Assembly (NCBI GenBank): GCA_018241405.1
Contig: JAFEDY010000023.1
Coordinates: forward strand, 63,175-127,174
Direction of reading: 5' to 3'
Source of the DNA: Pseudomonadota bacterium
GTDB taxonomy: Bacteria > Pseudomonadota > Gammaproteobacteria > Burkholderiales > Burkholderiaceae_C
Length of the DNA stretch: 64,000 nucleotides
Shown here: positions 17,177-25,435 of the stretch, piece after piece
Numbering within the stretch: the first letter of the stretch is position 1
Layout of the letters: each line of letters opens with the position of its first letter
Notes under the pieces: generated by a model
The model's database searches: none
The model's input: the letters and a program-made list of their open reading frames with translations, nothing else
What the model was told of the DNA's origin: nothing
Program-made: the position numbers and the translations under genes

Positions 17177-17962
17177 ATGCTCAAACACACCCTCTCCGCC
17201 CTGGCGATCGCCGCCCTGGCCTTTTCTGCACAGGCCGCCGACACGCTCAGGGTCGCGGCCACGGCCGTGCCGCACGCCGAGATCCTGAACTTCATCAAAC
17301 CCCAGCTCAAGGCTCAGGGGCTGGATCTGCAGGTCAAGGAATTCAGCGACTACGTACAGCCCAACATGGCCGTGGAGGACAAGCAGTTGGACGCCAACTT
17401 CTTCCAGCACCAGCCTTACCTGGACAGCTTCAACAAGGACCGCAAGACCAGCCTCGTCGCCGTGCCCAATGGCAAGGTGCACGTCGAGCCCTTTGGCGCC
17501 TACTCCAGCAAGATCAAGAACACCAAGGACCTGAAGGACGGCGCGATCATCGCCATCCCCAACGACCCCTCCAACGGCGGCCGCGCCCTGATCCTGCTGG
17601 CCAAGCAGGGCCTGATCGAGCTGAAGGACCCCAAGAGCCTGACGCCCACGCCGCTGGACGTGGTGAAGAATCCGAAGAAGCTCAAGTTCAAGGAGTTGGA
17701 GGCGCCCCTGCTGCCGCGCGCCCTGGCCGACGTGGATCTGGCGCTGATCAACACCAACTACGCCATCGAGGCCAAGCTCAACCCCACCAAGGACGCGCTG
17801 TTCATCGAAGGCGCGGACTCGCCCTACACCAACATCGTGGCCGCCCGCGCCGACCGTGCCAATGGCGCCGACATCGCCAAGCTGATGAAGGCCCTGCATA
17901 CGCCCGAGGTGAAGAAATTCATCCAGGACAAGTACAAGGGCGCCGTGGTGCCGGCGTTCTGA
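17177..17962 (+). CDS. MetQ/NlpA-family substrate-binding protein (methionine-type ABC uptake)
   Basis: The 261-residue protein is a periplasmic binding protein: signal sequence MLKHTLSALAIAALAFSAQA, then DTLRVAATAVPHAEILNFIKP, EFSDYVQPNMAV and DANFFQHQPYLD, all hallmarks of the MetQ/NlpA family that binds methionine. No cysteine follows the signal peptide, so it appears to be soluble rather than a lipoprotein as most MetQ are. The ATPase (metN) and permease (metI) genes are not adjacent: serB is upstream and the convergent uronate dehydrogenase gene is 1 bp downstream. ATG 17177 fits the signal peptide; an earlier in-frame start would only extend it. Confidence 0.85.
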   Translation: MLKHTLSALAIAALAFSAQAADTLRVAATAVPHAEILNFIKPQLKAQGLDLQVKEFSDYVQPNMAVEDKQLDANFFQHQPYLDSFNKDRKTSLVAVPNGKVHVEPFGAYSSKIKNTKDLKDGAIIAIPNDPSNGGRALILLAKQGLIELKDPKSLTPTPLDVVKNPKKLKFKELEAPLLPRALADVDLALINTNYAIEAKLNPTKDALFIEGADSPYTNIVAARADRANGADIAKLMKALHTPEVKKFIQDKYKGAVVPAF

Positions 17963-17963
17963 T

Positions 17964-18782
17964 TCAGCGAAGAACCTCCGGGCGCTGATCAGGAGGCGTG
18001 TAGTCGATGGTGACGAAGCCGCCACCCTGGAATCTCTGTGCCACGGGGTCGAGCGGATTCGGCTGTGCCAGCACCTCGGCAGCCCAGTCCTCGGCGCTCT
18101 GCTGCGGGCGGTAGCCTATCGCGTTCCCTTCGGAGAGATCGTAGTAGGCACGGCGGTTGTCCGAAATGCCCCAAACCGCGGCGTAGCCGACGTTCGGGGC
18201 CTCAATGCAACGCTGTACCAATTGCAGCAGGTCGTCGGTACCCATCCAGGTGCTGAGGTGGCGCTCGTTCTCCGGCGGCTTGCCCATGGTCGTGCCGATG
18301 CGCAGCGATATGCCCTCGATGCCGTGCTTGTCCCAGTACATGCGGGCCAACGCCTCGCCCCACACCTTGGACAGGCCATAAAAGCCGTCGGGGCGGTAGG
18401 CCGCGTCGAGCCTCAGCCTCTGACCGACCGGGTGCATGCCGAACGCGTGATTCGAACTCGCAAAGACGACACGCCGCACCTTGTGCCGGCGCGCGCCCTC
18501 GTAGACCTCGTAGAGCGCCCGCAGGTTGTTCTCAATGATTTCCGGCAGGGGCTTCTCGACACTGGTGCCGGCCATGTGGATCAACACGTCGATGCCATCG
18601 AGCAGCCGATCGACCACCGTCGCGTCGCGCAGGTCGCCATGCATCACGTCCTCGCCATCGAACATCGGCGTCAATGGACGCGATCCGCCTGCGGCGCGCA
18701 AGTCGATCCCGCGTTCGCGCAAGCCCTTGCGCAGGATGCTGCCGACAATGCCGCCGGCGCCACTCAATGCAACTTTGGTCAC
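17964..18782 (-). CDS. udh: NAD-dependent uronate dehydrogenase-like epimerase/dehydrogenase
   Basis: The 272-residue extended SDR has a cofactor motif GAGGIVGSILRKGL, the strand-3 acidic HGDLRD, and catalytic Y135-x3-K139 in FYGLSKVWGE. ASSNHAFG and DNRRAYYDLS correspond to blocks of uronate dehydrogenase, which oxidises galacturonate or glucuronate to the aldarolactone. It is last in an operon with a gluconolactonase and a TRAP transporter, which fits the next steps (lactone opening, import). A plain NAD-epimerase is the alternative. 18 bp separate it from the gluconolactonase stop. Confidence 0.78.
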   Translation of the reverse strand: MTKVALSGAGGIVGSILRKGLRERGIDLRAAGGSRPLTPMFDGEDVMHGDLRDATVVDRLLDGIDVLIHMAGTSVEKPLPEIIENNLRALYEVYEGARRHKVRRVVFASSNHAFGMHPVGQRLRLDAAYRPDGFYGLSKVWGEALARMYWDKHGIEGISLRIGTTMGKPPENERHLSTWMGTDDLLQLVQRCIEAPNVGYAAVWGISDNRRAYYDLSEGNAIGYRPQQSAEDWAAEVLAQPNPLDPVAQRFQGGGFVTIDYTPPDQRPEVLR

Positions 18783-18800
18783 TTCAATCTCCTGGTGGGT

Positions 18801-19691
18801 TCAGCCCCGATAGCGTGCTACCGGCGTTCCGGCGACATCGAGCGCAATCTCGAACACCGCGCCCGCATGTGGTGTCGCGTGCAATTGCTCGGGTGAAAAA
18901 CCTTCGCGCAGCGACGTCACATACAGCATCTTCAAGTCCGTTCCGCCAAAGCAGGGCATGGTCGGATGGGTGACCGGTAGTTCAATCCACGCGATCAACT
19001 CGCCCGCGGGACTGAAGCGGTTGATGCGTCCCGCAGAGACGCCACAGCTCCAATAGCAGCCCTCGGCATCGACCGCCGCACCATCGGGCCGCCCCCACTC
19101 GGGCCGATAGGTGATGAAGTCCATGCGCGGCCCGATGGCCCCGCCGGCGGTGTCGTGCGCATAGCGCCAAACACGACCGCCGCGCGAGTCGGAGTGGTAG
19201 AGGGTCTTGCCATCCGGACTCCACGCCAGCCCATTCGACACCTTGAAACCGCTGGCCATGGTCGCCACGCGATGGTCAGCACCAAGCCGGTACAGGCTGC
19301 CCACGGGCTCCTTCTCGGGTCGGTCGTCCATCGTGCCGGCCCAGAAGCTGCCGTCGGGTGCGGCCTTGCCGTCATTGAGCCGGTTCGTCGGACGATCCGG
19401 TTCGGGGTGAACGAGCAGCGTCAGCGTCTCGCCCACCGGGTCGAACAGATGAAAGCCCGTGCGCAGCGCCACGACCAGCCCGCCGGCCTCGCGCAGGCCT
19501 ATGCTGCCCACGGCCGCCGGCATGCGCCAGACCTGTTGCGCATTGCTGGCGGGATGCCAGCGGTGGATGGCGGGCGCCAGAATGTCCACCCAATACAGCG
19601 CCTGCTCATGCGCCGACCACACAGGCGACTCACCCACGATGTTTGCGCAATCGACGGCGCAGCGAATGGGCACCTCAAGCTTTTTGGCCAT
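18801..19691 (-). CDS. SMP-30 / gluconolactonase family lactonase
   Basis: The 296-residue beta-propeller carries the divalent-metal ligands of the family: E in NIVGESPVW, N in TNRLNDGKAAPDG, N in KVSNGLAWSPDGKTLY and D in GRPDGAAVDAEG. Members hydrolyse sugar lactones such as glucono- or aldarolactones. Next to uronate dehydrogenase it would open the lactone product to an aldarate. The start ATG 19691 is preferred over GTG 19697 two codons earlier. The dctM stop lies 15 bp upstream. Confidence 0.87.
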   Translation of the reverse strand: MAKKLEVPIRCAVDCANIVGESPVWSAHEQALYWVDILAPAIHRWHPASNAQQVWRMPAAVGSIGLREAGGLVVALRTGFHLFDPVGETLTLLVHPEPDRPTNRLNDGKAAPDGSFWAGTMDDRPEKEPVGSLYRLGADHRVATMASGFKVSNGLAWSPDGKTLYHSDSRGGRVWRYAHDTAGGAIGPRMDFITYRPEWGRPDGAAVDAEGCYWSCGVSAGRINRFSPAGELIAWIELPVTHPTMPCFGGTDLKMLYVTSLREGFSPEQLHATPHAGAVFEIALDVAGTPVARYRG

Positions 19692-19706
19692 GACCACCCC
19701 GTACAG

Positions 19707-20999
19707 TCAACCGCCGTAGCCCATGAAGAGGCGCGGCAGGGTCAGCGAGAACGCCGGCACATAGGTGACAAGCATGAGGGCTGCGATCAATGCGCCATAG
19801 AACGGGAGGATGGTCCGCATCACCTGTCCAACCGAGACGCCTCCAATCGCGCAACCGACGAACTGCACCGTCCCGACCGGGGGCGTGTTCAGCCCCAGCG
19901 CGCAATTGATGAGCATCAGCATGCCGAACTGCACCGGGTCCATGCCGAACTTCATCGCAATCGGCAGGAAGATCGGCGTCGCGATCAGGATCGTTGCCGC
20001 CATGTCCATGAACGTGCCGAGGACGAAGAGGATCACGTTGATCAACAGATACACCACCCAAGGCGACGAGGACACGCTGCCGATGAGTTCACCCATGAAG
20101 TCGGCAACCTCGTACAGGCCCATCAGGTACTGGAACATCGCCGACACGCCGATCAACAACAGCACGACGCCGGTCGTCTTCACAGCCTTTGCGGCAGCGA
20201 GCATGAAATTGTGGATCGTCATCGTGCGGTACACGAAGAAGGTCAACAAGATGGTATAGACCACCGCGACGGATGCCGCCTCCGTGGCCGTGAACACACC
20301 CGAGAGGATGCCGGCGAGGATGATGACGACGATCAACAAGCCGGGGACCGCGGCCGCACTCGCACGCAGCACACCGCCCCAGCCCGGGAATATGCCGGCC
20401 GGGTAGCCGCGTTTGACCGCGACCAGATAGGCCGCTACCAGCATGCAGACCATCAGCACCACGGCCGGCAGCAGGCCCGCCGCGATCAGCGCCCCCACCG
20501 AGACCGACCCCCCCGCCGCCAGCGCGTAGATGATCATGTTGTGGCTGGTCGGCATCAGCGCGCCTATCAGTGCGGCGTGGGTGGTGACGTTGACCGCGTA
20601 GTCGGCGTGATAGCCCTCCTTCTTCATCATCGGGATCATCACCGCACCCATGGCCGACACATCGGCCACCGCCGAGCCGCAGACGCCACCGAACATGGTG
20701 CAGGCCACGACGTTGGCCATGCCCAGGCCGCCGCGCACATGGCCGATGGTCGCCTGTGCCAGGCGCACGATCTTGTCGGCGACGCCGCCATGCAGCATCA
20801 GCTCGCCGCTGAAGACGAAGAACGGGATTGCGAGGAACGAGAACACGTTCATCCCGGACATCATCTGCTGGAAGATCACGCCCGTGGGCAAGCCCTCGTA
20901 GAGGATGGTGCAGATGGACGACATGCCGATCGCGAACGCGACCGGCACCCCGAGCACGAGGAAGCCGAAGAAGCTGACGCAAAGAATGATCAATGCCAT
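19707..20999 (-). CDS. dctM: TRAP transporter large permease DctM
   Basis: The 430-residue polytopic protein is the transport subunit of a tripartite ATP-independent periplasmic transporter, with about 12 hydrophobic segments. Typical blocks are VPVAFAIGMSS, SFLAIPFFVFSGELM, GSAVADVSAMGAVMIPMM, PTSHNMIIYALA and INCALGLNTPPVGT. Its start overlaps the dctQ end by 10 nt. It imports the ligand delivered by DctP using a sodium or proton gradient; uronates are the likely cargo given the downstream dehydrogenase and lactonase. Confidence 0.92.
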   Translation of the reverse strand: MALIILCVSFFGFLVLGVPVAFAIGMSSICTILYEGLPTGVIFQQMMSGMNVFSFLAIPFFVFSGELMLHGGVADKIVRLAQATIGHVRGGLGMANVVACTMFGGVCGSAVADVSAMGAVMIPMMKKEGYHADYAVNVTTHAALIGALMPTSHNMIIYALAAGGSVSVGALIAAGLLPAVVLMVCMLVAAYLVAVKRGYPAGIFPGWGGVLRASAAAVPGLLIVVIILAGILSGVFTATEAASVAVVYTILLTFFVYRTMTIHNFMLAAAKAVKTTGVVLLLIGVSAMFQYLMGLYEVADFMGELIGSVSSSPWVVYLLINVILFVLGTFMDMAATILIATPIFLPIAMKFGMDPVQFGMLMLINCALGLNTPPVGTVQFVGCAIGGVSVGQVMRTILPFYGALIAALMLVTYVPAFSLTLPRLFMGYGG

Positions 21000-21544
21000 G
21001 ATGGGACAACCTCCGTGCCGTCGAGCAAGGCGATGACGTGTTCGATGGAGAACAGGATGACGAGTACGCCAGAGGCCACCAGGGGCACGTAGCGGACGAG
21101 CTCAGGCAGACCAAGGTTCGGAATCTTGTAGGTGGAGACCGAAAGACCGAGGACTATCCCGTTGTAGATCATGTAGCCGCCGAACACGATCACGATGACG
21201 TGTATCACGAGCTCGATGCGGTTGCGCACGCGCTCTGGCAGCAGCACAAGCAGTGATTCCAGGCCGATATGACCCGCATCGCGCACGCCCACCGCGGCGC
21301 CCAGCAGAGTGACGTACAGCACCAGTACCAACGCCAGATTTTCGGCCCAGGTCGGAGAATTGTTCAGCACATAGCGGCCGAACACCTGGTAGAAAACGAT
21401 GACGACGATCACCAGCAATCCGGCAACGGACAGCTTCATGCACCACCGTGCAAGCGGTGCGTTGATCCGTGTCAGCAGCCCGGACGCGTCGGGCTCATGC
21501 GGCTCCTGCAAATGCAGTTCGGGGGCAAGCTCTGCTTCCTTCAT
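20990..21544 (-). CDS. dctQ: TRAP transporter small permease DctQ
   Basis: The 184-residue membrane protein has four predicted helices, with the family block FGRYVLNNSPTWAENLAL after TM1 and GHIGLESL after TM2. It pairs with DctM in the membrane. A ~40-residue hydrophilic N-terminus (KEAELAPELHLQEPHEPDAS) precedes TM1. A strong GC hairpin separates it from dctP. Confidence 0.9.
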   Translation of the reverse strand: MKEAELAPELHLQEPHEPDASGLLTRINAPLARWCMKLSVAGLLVIVVIVFYQVFGRYVLNNSPTWAENLALVLVLYVTLLGAAVGVRDAGHIGLESLLVLLPERVRNRIELVIHVIVIVFGGYMIYNGIVLGLSVSTYKIPNLGLPELVRYVPLVASGVLVILFSIEHVIALLDGTEVVPSWH

Positions 21545-21595
21545 GGTGTCTCCTTAAGGGGGACGGTGACTGGCGTTCTGCCCTGCCGCAGTCCA

Positions 21596-21613
21596 CCCGG
21601 CCGCAGGGCCGGG
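21596..21613. other. dctP-dctQ intergenic hairpin
   Basis: CCCGGCC (21596-21602), loop GCAG, and GGCCGGG (21607-21613) form a perfect 7-bp stem 29 bp after the dctP stop with no T run. Such stems often protect the binding-protein mRNA so that DctP exceeds the permeases. Function inferred. Confidence 0.5.
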
Positions 21614-21641
21614 CAGCGCTGCCGGCGGCCAGATGGTGTGG

Positions 21642-22625
21642 CTACTTCGCGTCGCGGATCCGCTTGATGAGATCCTGAAGCTTCGGCGTATTCGCGAACT
21701 TGGCGTAAACCGGAGCCATGGCGTCCACAAAGGGCTTCTTGTCGGTGATTGCAATCACCTGCGCGCCACCGGCCTCGACAATCTTGCGCGACTTGACCTC
21801 GCGCTCGTCCCACAGCTTGCGCATGTATGGCACGGACTCTTTCGCAGTCTTGCGGATCAGCGCCTGGTCGTCCTTTGAAAGGTTGTCCCAGACCTTCTTT
21901 GAGAACACCAGCACCTCGGGCACCATCGAATGCTCGGTCAGGTTGTAGTACTTGGCCGCTTCGAAGTGGCGCGACGACTCGTAGGAGGGCCAGTTGTTCT
22001 CGGCGCCGTCAACGATGCCGGTCTTCAGCGCCGTATAGACCTCGCCATAGGGCATGGGCGTCGGATTCGCGCCCAGCGCCTCGATCATCGACACATAGAG
22101 ATCGGACTGCTGGACGCGGATCTTCATGTGCTTGAGGTCGGCCAACGACTTGACCGGCTTCTTCACCGTGTAAATGGAGCGCGCACCGCTGTCGTAGAAC
22201 GCGAGGCCAACCATGCCTTGCGACTCCATCGCGGCCAGCACCTCGTCGCCGATCGGGCCATCGAGCACATGGCGCATGTGTTCGGTAGACCGAAAGACGA
22301 ACGGCATGGACACCGCAAGCGTCTCTGGAACGATGTTGTTCAACACGGCGGCGTTAATGCGCATCATGTCGAGCCCGCCGATCTTCAACTGCTCAATCGT
22401 GTCACGCTCAGAACCCAACGCCCCCGAGGCGAACACCTTGACGCCCATCTTGCCCTTGGACTGCTCCTTGAGCGCTTTCGCCATTTCGCGCACCGCCTCT
22501 ACGGTGGGATAGTCGGCAGGTTGATTGTCGGCCGAGCGGAAGTCACGGGCCAGTACCGGCTGGGTGATGACAAGGCCGATCGCCGCGCCGATGGCGAGCA
22601 GACCTTTGCGCAGGGGATAGAACAT
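21642..22625 (-). CDS. dctP: TRAP transporter substrate-binding protein DctP
   Basis: The 327-residue periplasmic protein has a signal peptide (cleavage after VLA, residue 26) and the DctP fold: ASGALGSERDTIEQLKIGGLDMM, the conserved arginine region LKHMKIRVQQSDLY, and GEVYTALKTGIVDGAENN. It is first in the operon dctPQM-lactonase-dehydrogenase. The close family includes uronate and related sugar-acid binders, but the ligand cannot be read from sequence alone. A CTAAGGAG ribosome site precedes ATG 22625. Confidence 0.9.
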   Translation of the reverse strand: MFYPLRKGLLAIGAAIGLVITQPVLARDFRSADNQPADYPTVEAVREMAKALKEQSKGKMGVKVFASGALGSERDTIEQLKIGGLDMMRINAAVLNNIVPETLAVSMPFVFRSTEHMRHVLDGPIGDEVLAAMESQGMVGLAFYDSGARSIYTVKKPVKSLADLKHMKIRVQQSDLYVSMIEALGANPTPMPYGEVYTALKTGIVDGAENNWPSYESSRHFEAAKYYNLTEHSMVPEVLVFSKKVWDNLSKDDQALIRKTAKESVPYMRKLWDEREVKSRKIVEAGGAQVIAITDKKPFVDAMAPVYAKFANTPKLQDLIKRIRDAK

Positions 22626-22939
22626 GATTCTCCTTAGATAATTTGGGCTGGAGCCCGCGCTAGGTTAATACCCCGGGGCACCTTTCGTCAAACATAGTAC
22701 GATGTCTGACAACATAATTATTGATCTACGGGTTGTAAAACAACTTCAGGGGAAACACCTAGTTTCTGCAGCAAATAACTGCTCGGTTTCCCACGCTGTC
22801 GGCGCTACGTTGAAGCACGCATTTGCGACGAATATCCCGGCCCACGCGACGCCCCCCGGAAAAAGGCAAACTCCTCACCTATCCGACGCTTTCTGCCCGC
22901 GGCGGACCCAGTCCACAATTCGGTGAATAGAGGCAAGGC
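22626..22939. promoter_or_regulatory. divergent control region dctP / aldose 1-epimerase
   Basis: This 314-bp gap has no convincing gene; a 74-codon frame from 22702 begins inside the operator and resembles nothing. It holds the palindrome described separately and a dctP promoter candidate on the minus strand (TTTGAC near 22687-22692, 16 nt, TATTAA at 22665-22670). It also has a small inverted repeat GTTGT-AAA-ACAAC around 22732-22744. The right 150 bp show nothing further beyond the leader of the epimerase gene. Confidence 0.5.
22687..22710. promoter_or_regulatory. 24-bp palindromic operator, GntR/FCD-like
   Basis: GTCAAACAT (22687-22695) and ATGTCTGAC (22702-22710) are inverted copies with one mismatch around AGTACG. 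The right arm contains the odd-centred palindrome TGTCTGACA, close to the TnGTCnGACnA pattern of FadR-subfamily GntR regulators, which often control sugar-acid genes. It overlaps the candidate dctP -35, as expected for a repressor site. No regulator gene is in the window. Confidence 0.5.
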
Positions 22940-23785
22940 ATGCACACCGTAGAACTGCACATTGGTGAAATGCGCCTGGCGCTGCGGCCCGATTTGGGTG
23001 GCTGCATTGCGGGGCTATGGCGCCATGGCCTGCCCGTGTTGCGTTCGACCGAGCCTGCGGCTTTGTCCGGCCCGCGTGCGTCGGCCTCATTCCCGCTGCT
23101 GCCCTACTCCAATCGCCTGGGCCTGCGCCGCTTTCACTGGCGCGGCGCCGAATACACGACCGCGCCCAACTTCGAGGGCAGCCCGCATTCTCTGCACGGC
23201 GTGGGCTGGCTGCATGCATGGCAGGTCGATGCGCAGGATGGACAGTCGGCCCTCTTGAGCTACCACCACCGGCCAGACGCGCACTGGCCCTTTGCCTTCG
23301 TAGCCCGCCAGCACATCGCGCTCGGCGCAAGCGGCCTGCACATGCACCTGGCACTCACCAACACCGATGCGCGCGAACAGCCGGTGGGACTGGGCTGGCA
23401 CCCCTACTTCCCGCGCCGCGCGTGCAGCCGGCTGCAGATGGCGGTGAACGCGCGCTGGGACAGCGATGCGCAGCAACTTCCCACGCATTCAGTACCCCAG
23501 GCTGGGTTGGATGCACCCATCGAAACGCTGGCCTACGACCATTGCTTCACCGGCTGGAGTGGCACGGCCATCATCACGGACGAATGCCTTGAGCTGCATC
23601 TCGGCTCGACGCTGCGCTATGCGGTCGTATTCACGCCCACCGGCCGGGACTATTTCTGCGTGGAACCCGTGAGCCACGCCAACGACGCCATCCACTTCGA
23701 CGAGCCCACCGCCCATGGGCTGCTGGCGCTGCATCCGGGCGCGACGGCCGAGGCCACGATGGCGCTGCAGGTCCAGCCCCGCTGA
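22940..23785 (+). CDS. aldose 1-epimerase (mutarotase)
   Basis: The 281-residue protein has the galactose-mutarotase fold: FPLLPYSNRLG, HSLHGVGW with the catalytic histidine, GWHPYFPR and the catalytic glutamate region YFCVEPVSHANDAI. It interconverts alpha and beta anomers of sugars. Divergent from the uronate TRAP operon across a shared operator, it may supply the anomer used by the transporter or dehydrogenase. AGAGGCAAGGC lies just before ATG 22940. Confidence 0.9.
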   Translation: MHTVELHIGEMRLALRPDLGGCIAGLWRHGLPVLRSTEPAALSGPRASASFPLLPYSNRLGLRRFHWRGAEYTTAPNFEGSPHSLHGVGWLHAWQVDAQDGQSALLSYHHRPDAHWPFAFVARQHIALGASGLHMHLALTNTDAREQPVGLGWHPYFPRRACSRLQMAVNARWDSDAQQLPTHSVPQAGLDAPIETLAYDHCFTGWSGTAIITDECLELHLGSTLRYAVVFTPTGRDYFCVEPVSHANDAIHFDEPTAHGLLALHPGATAEATMALQVQPR

Positions 23786-23806
23786 ACCCCGACATGCCAA
23801 TGGCAT

Positions 23807-25435
23807 TCAGGCCGGCGGCGCAGGTACGCTGTGCAGAAGCACCGGAAGCTCGCCGTCGCCGCTGACGGTCTCCAGCTGCACGCCAAAGCCCCACAGGCGG
23901 GCCACATGTTTCAGCACCTCCAGCGCGTCGTCGGCCAGCGGCCGGCCCTGGTACTGGGTGTGGCGCAGGGTCAGGCACCGGTCGCCGCGCAGGTTCACGT
24001 TCCAGACCTGGATGTTGGGCTCGCGCACGCCCAGGTCGTACTGCTGCGACAGGGTCTGGCGCAGCTGGCGGTAGCCGTCTTCGTCGTGGATGGCGTTGAC
24101 CAGCAGCTCGCGCTCGCGCACATCGTCGTGTATGGAGAACAGGCGCATGTCGCGCATCAGATGCGGGCTCAGGAACTGGCCCACGAAGCTTTCGTCCTTG
24201 AAGTTCTGCATGGCATGGTGCAGCGCCGGCAGCCAGGGCGAGCCGGCCATGTCGGGGAACCAGTGCCGGTCCTCCTCGGTGGGCTCCTGGCAGATGCGCC
24301 GGATGTCGCGGTACATGGCGAAACCCAGCGCATAGGGGTTGATGCCGCTGTAGGCACGGTGCCCGGCGGGCGGCTGGTAGATGACGTTGGTGTGCGAGGA
24401 CAGCCATTCGATCATCACGCCATCGGTCAGCCAGCCCTCGTCGTACAAGGTGTTGAGCAGGGTGTAGTGCCAGAAGGTGGCCCAGCCCTCGTTCATCACC
24501 TGGGTCTGGCGCTGGGGGTAGAAGTACTGCGCGATCTTGCGCACGATGCGCACGATCTCTCGCTGCCAGGGCTCCAGCAGCGGGGCGTTCTTTTCGATGA
24601 AGTAGAGGATGTTTTCCTCGGGCTCCTTCGGAAAGCGCTCGCTGCCCTGCGCCGCGCTGTCCTTGCCCGGGCGCGCCGGCAGGGTGCGCCACAACACGTT
24701 GACCTGCTGCTGGGCGTAGGCCTCGCGCTGCTCACGCTCGGCGCGCTCGCGCGCCAGGCTTTTCTTGGACGGACGGTGGTAGCGGTCCACGCCCAGGTTG
24801 GTCAGCGCGTGGCAGGAGTCGAGCCACTGTTCCACGGTGTCGAGCCCATAGCGCTCCTCGCATTGGGCGATGAAGTCGCGCGCGTAGACCAGGTAGTCGA
24901 TGATGCTGCCCGCATCCGTCCACATCCCGAACAGGTAGTTGCCCTTGAAGAAGCTGTTGTGCCCATAGGCGGCGTGGGCGATGACCAGCGCCTGCATGGC
25001 GGTGGTGTTCTCCTCCATCAGGTAGCTGATGCAGGGGTTGGCGTTGATGACGATCTCATAGGCCAGGCCCATGTGGCCGCGCCGGTAGCGCCGCTCGGTC
25101 GCCAGGTACTCCTTGCCGAAGCTCCAGTGGCGGTAGCCCACGGGCATGCCCACGCTGGCGTAGGCGTCCATCATCTGCTCGGCCGAGATGACTTCGAGCT
25201 GGTTGGGATAGGTGTCCAGGCCATAGCGCTCGGCCGTGGCGGCGATGACGGCGTGGTAGCGCTCTATGAGGTCGAAGGTCCAGTCGCTGGGGTCGGGCAA
25301 GGGGTGCGTGGGGCGCTTGCCCGCGGGCAAGAGCGTGCTCGGCACGCCGCGCGCCTGGCGCTCGCCAGCGACGGCCTGTTTCCAGGAATGGTGGCCCGCA
25401 CGGCGTGCCAGCGCGGGGTATTGCGAGAGGTTCAT
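23807..25435 (-). CDS. spoVR: SpoVR family protein
   Basis: The 542-residue protein belongs to the SpoVR/YcgB family of unknown biochemistry, needed for spore cortex in Bacillus and part of the stationary-phase response in enterobacteria. Typical blocks: WTFDLIERYHAVI, WSFGKEYLATERRY, MGLAYEIVINANPCISYLME, MNEGWATFWHYTLLNTLYDEG and GINPYALGFAMYRDIRRI. Start ATG 25435 overlaps the yeaH stop as ATGA, so translation is coupled. Third gene of the prkA-yeaH-spoVR trio. Confidence 0.93.
   Translation of the reverse strand: MNLSQYPALARRAGHHSWKQAVAGERQARGVPSTLLPAGKRPTHPLPDPSDWTFDLIERYHAVIAATAERYGLDTYPNQLEVISAEQMMDAYASVGMPVGYRHWSFGKEYLATERRYRRGHMGLAYEIVINANPCISYLMEENTTAMQALVIAHAAYGHNSFFKGNYLFGMWTDAGSIIDYLVYARDFIAQCEERYGLDTVEQWLDSCHALTNLGVDRYHRPSKKSLARERAEREQREAYAQQQVNVLWRTLPARPGKDSAAQGSERFPKEPEENILYFIEKNAPLLEPWQREIVRIVRKIAQYFYPQRQTQVMNEGWATFWHYTLLNTLYDEGWLTDGVMIEWLSSHTNVIYQPPAGHRAYSGINPYALGFAMYRDIRRICQEPTEEDRHWFPDMAGSPWLPALHHAMQNFKDESFVGQFLSPHLMRDMRLFSIHDDVRERELLVNAIHDEDGYRQLRQTLSQQYDLGVREPNIQVWNVNLRGDRCLTLRHTQYQGRPLADDALEVLKHVARLWGFGVQLETVSGDGELPVLLHSVPAPPA

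Noticed and set aside
19155..21092. 645-codon frame opposite the TRAP permease genes
   Set aside because: Asp/His/Arg-rich mirror of membrane-protein codons; no fold or start signal.
22702..22926. 74-codon frame in the dctP/mutarotase gap
   Set aside because: Its ATG lies within the palindromic operator, there is no ribosome site and the product resembles no family.
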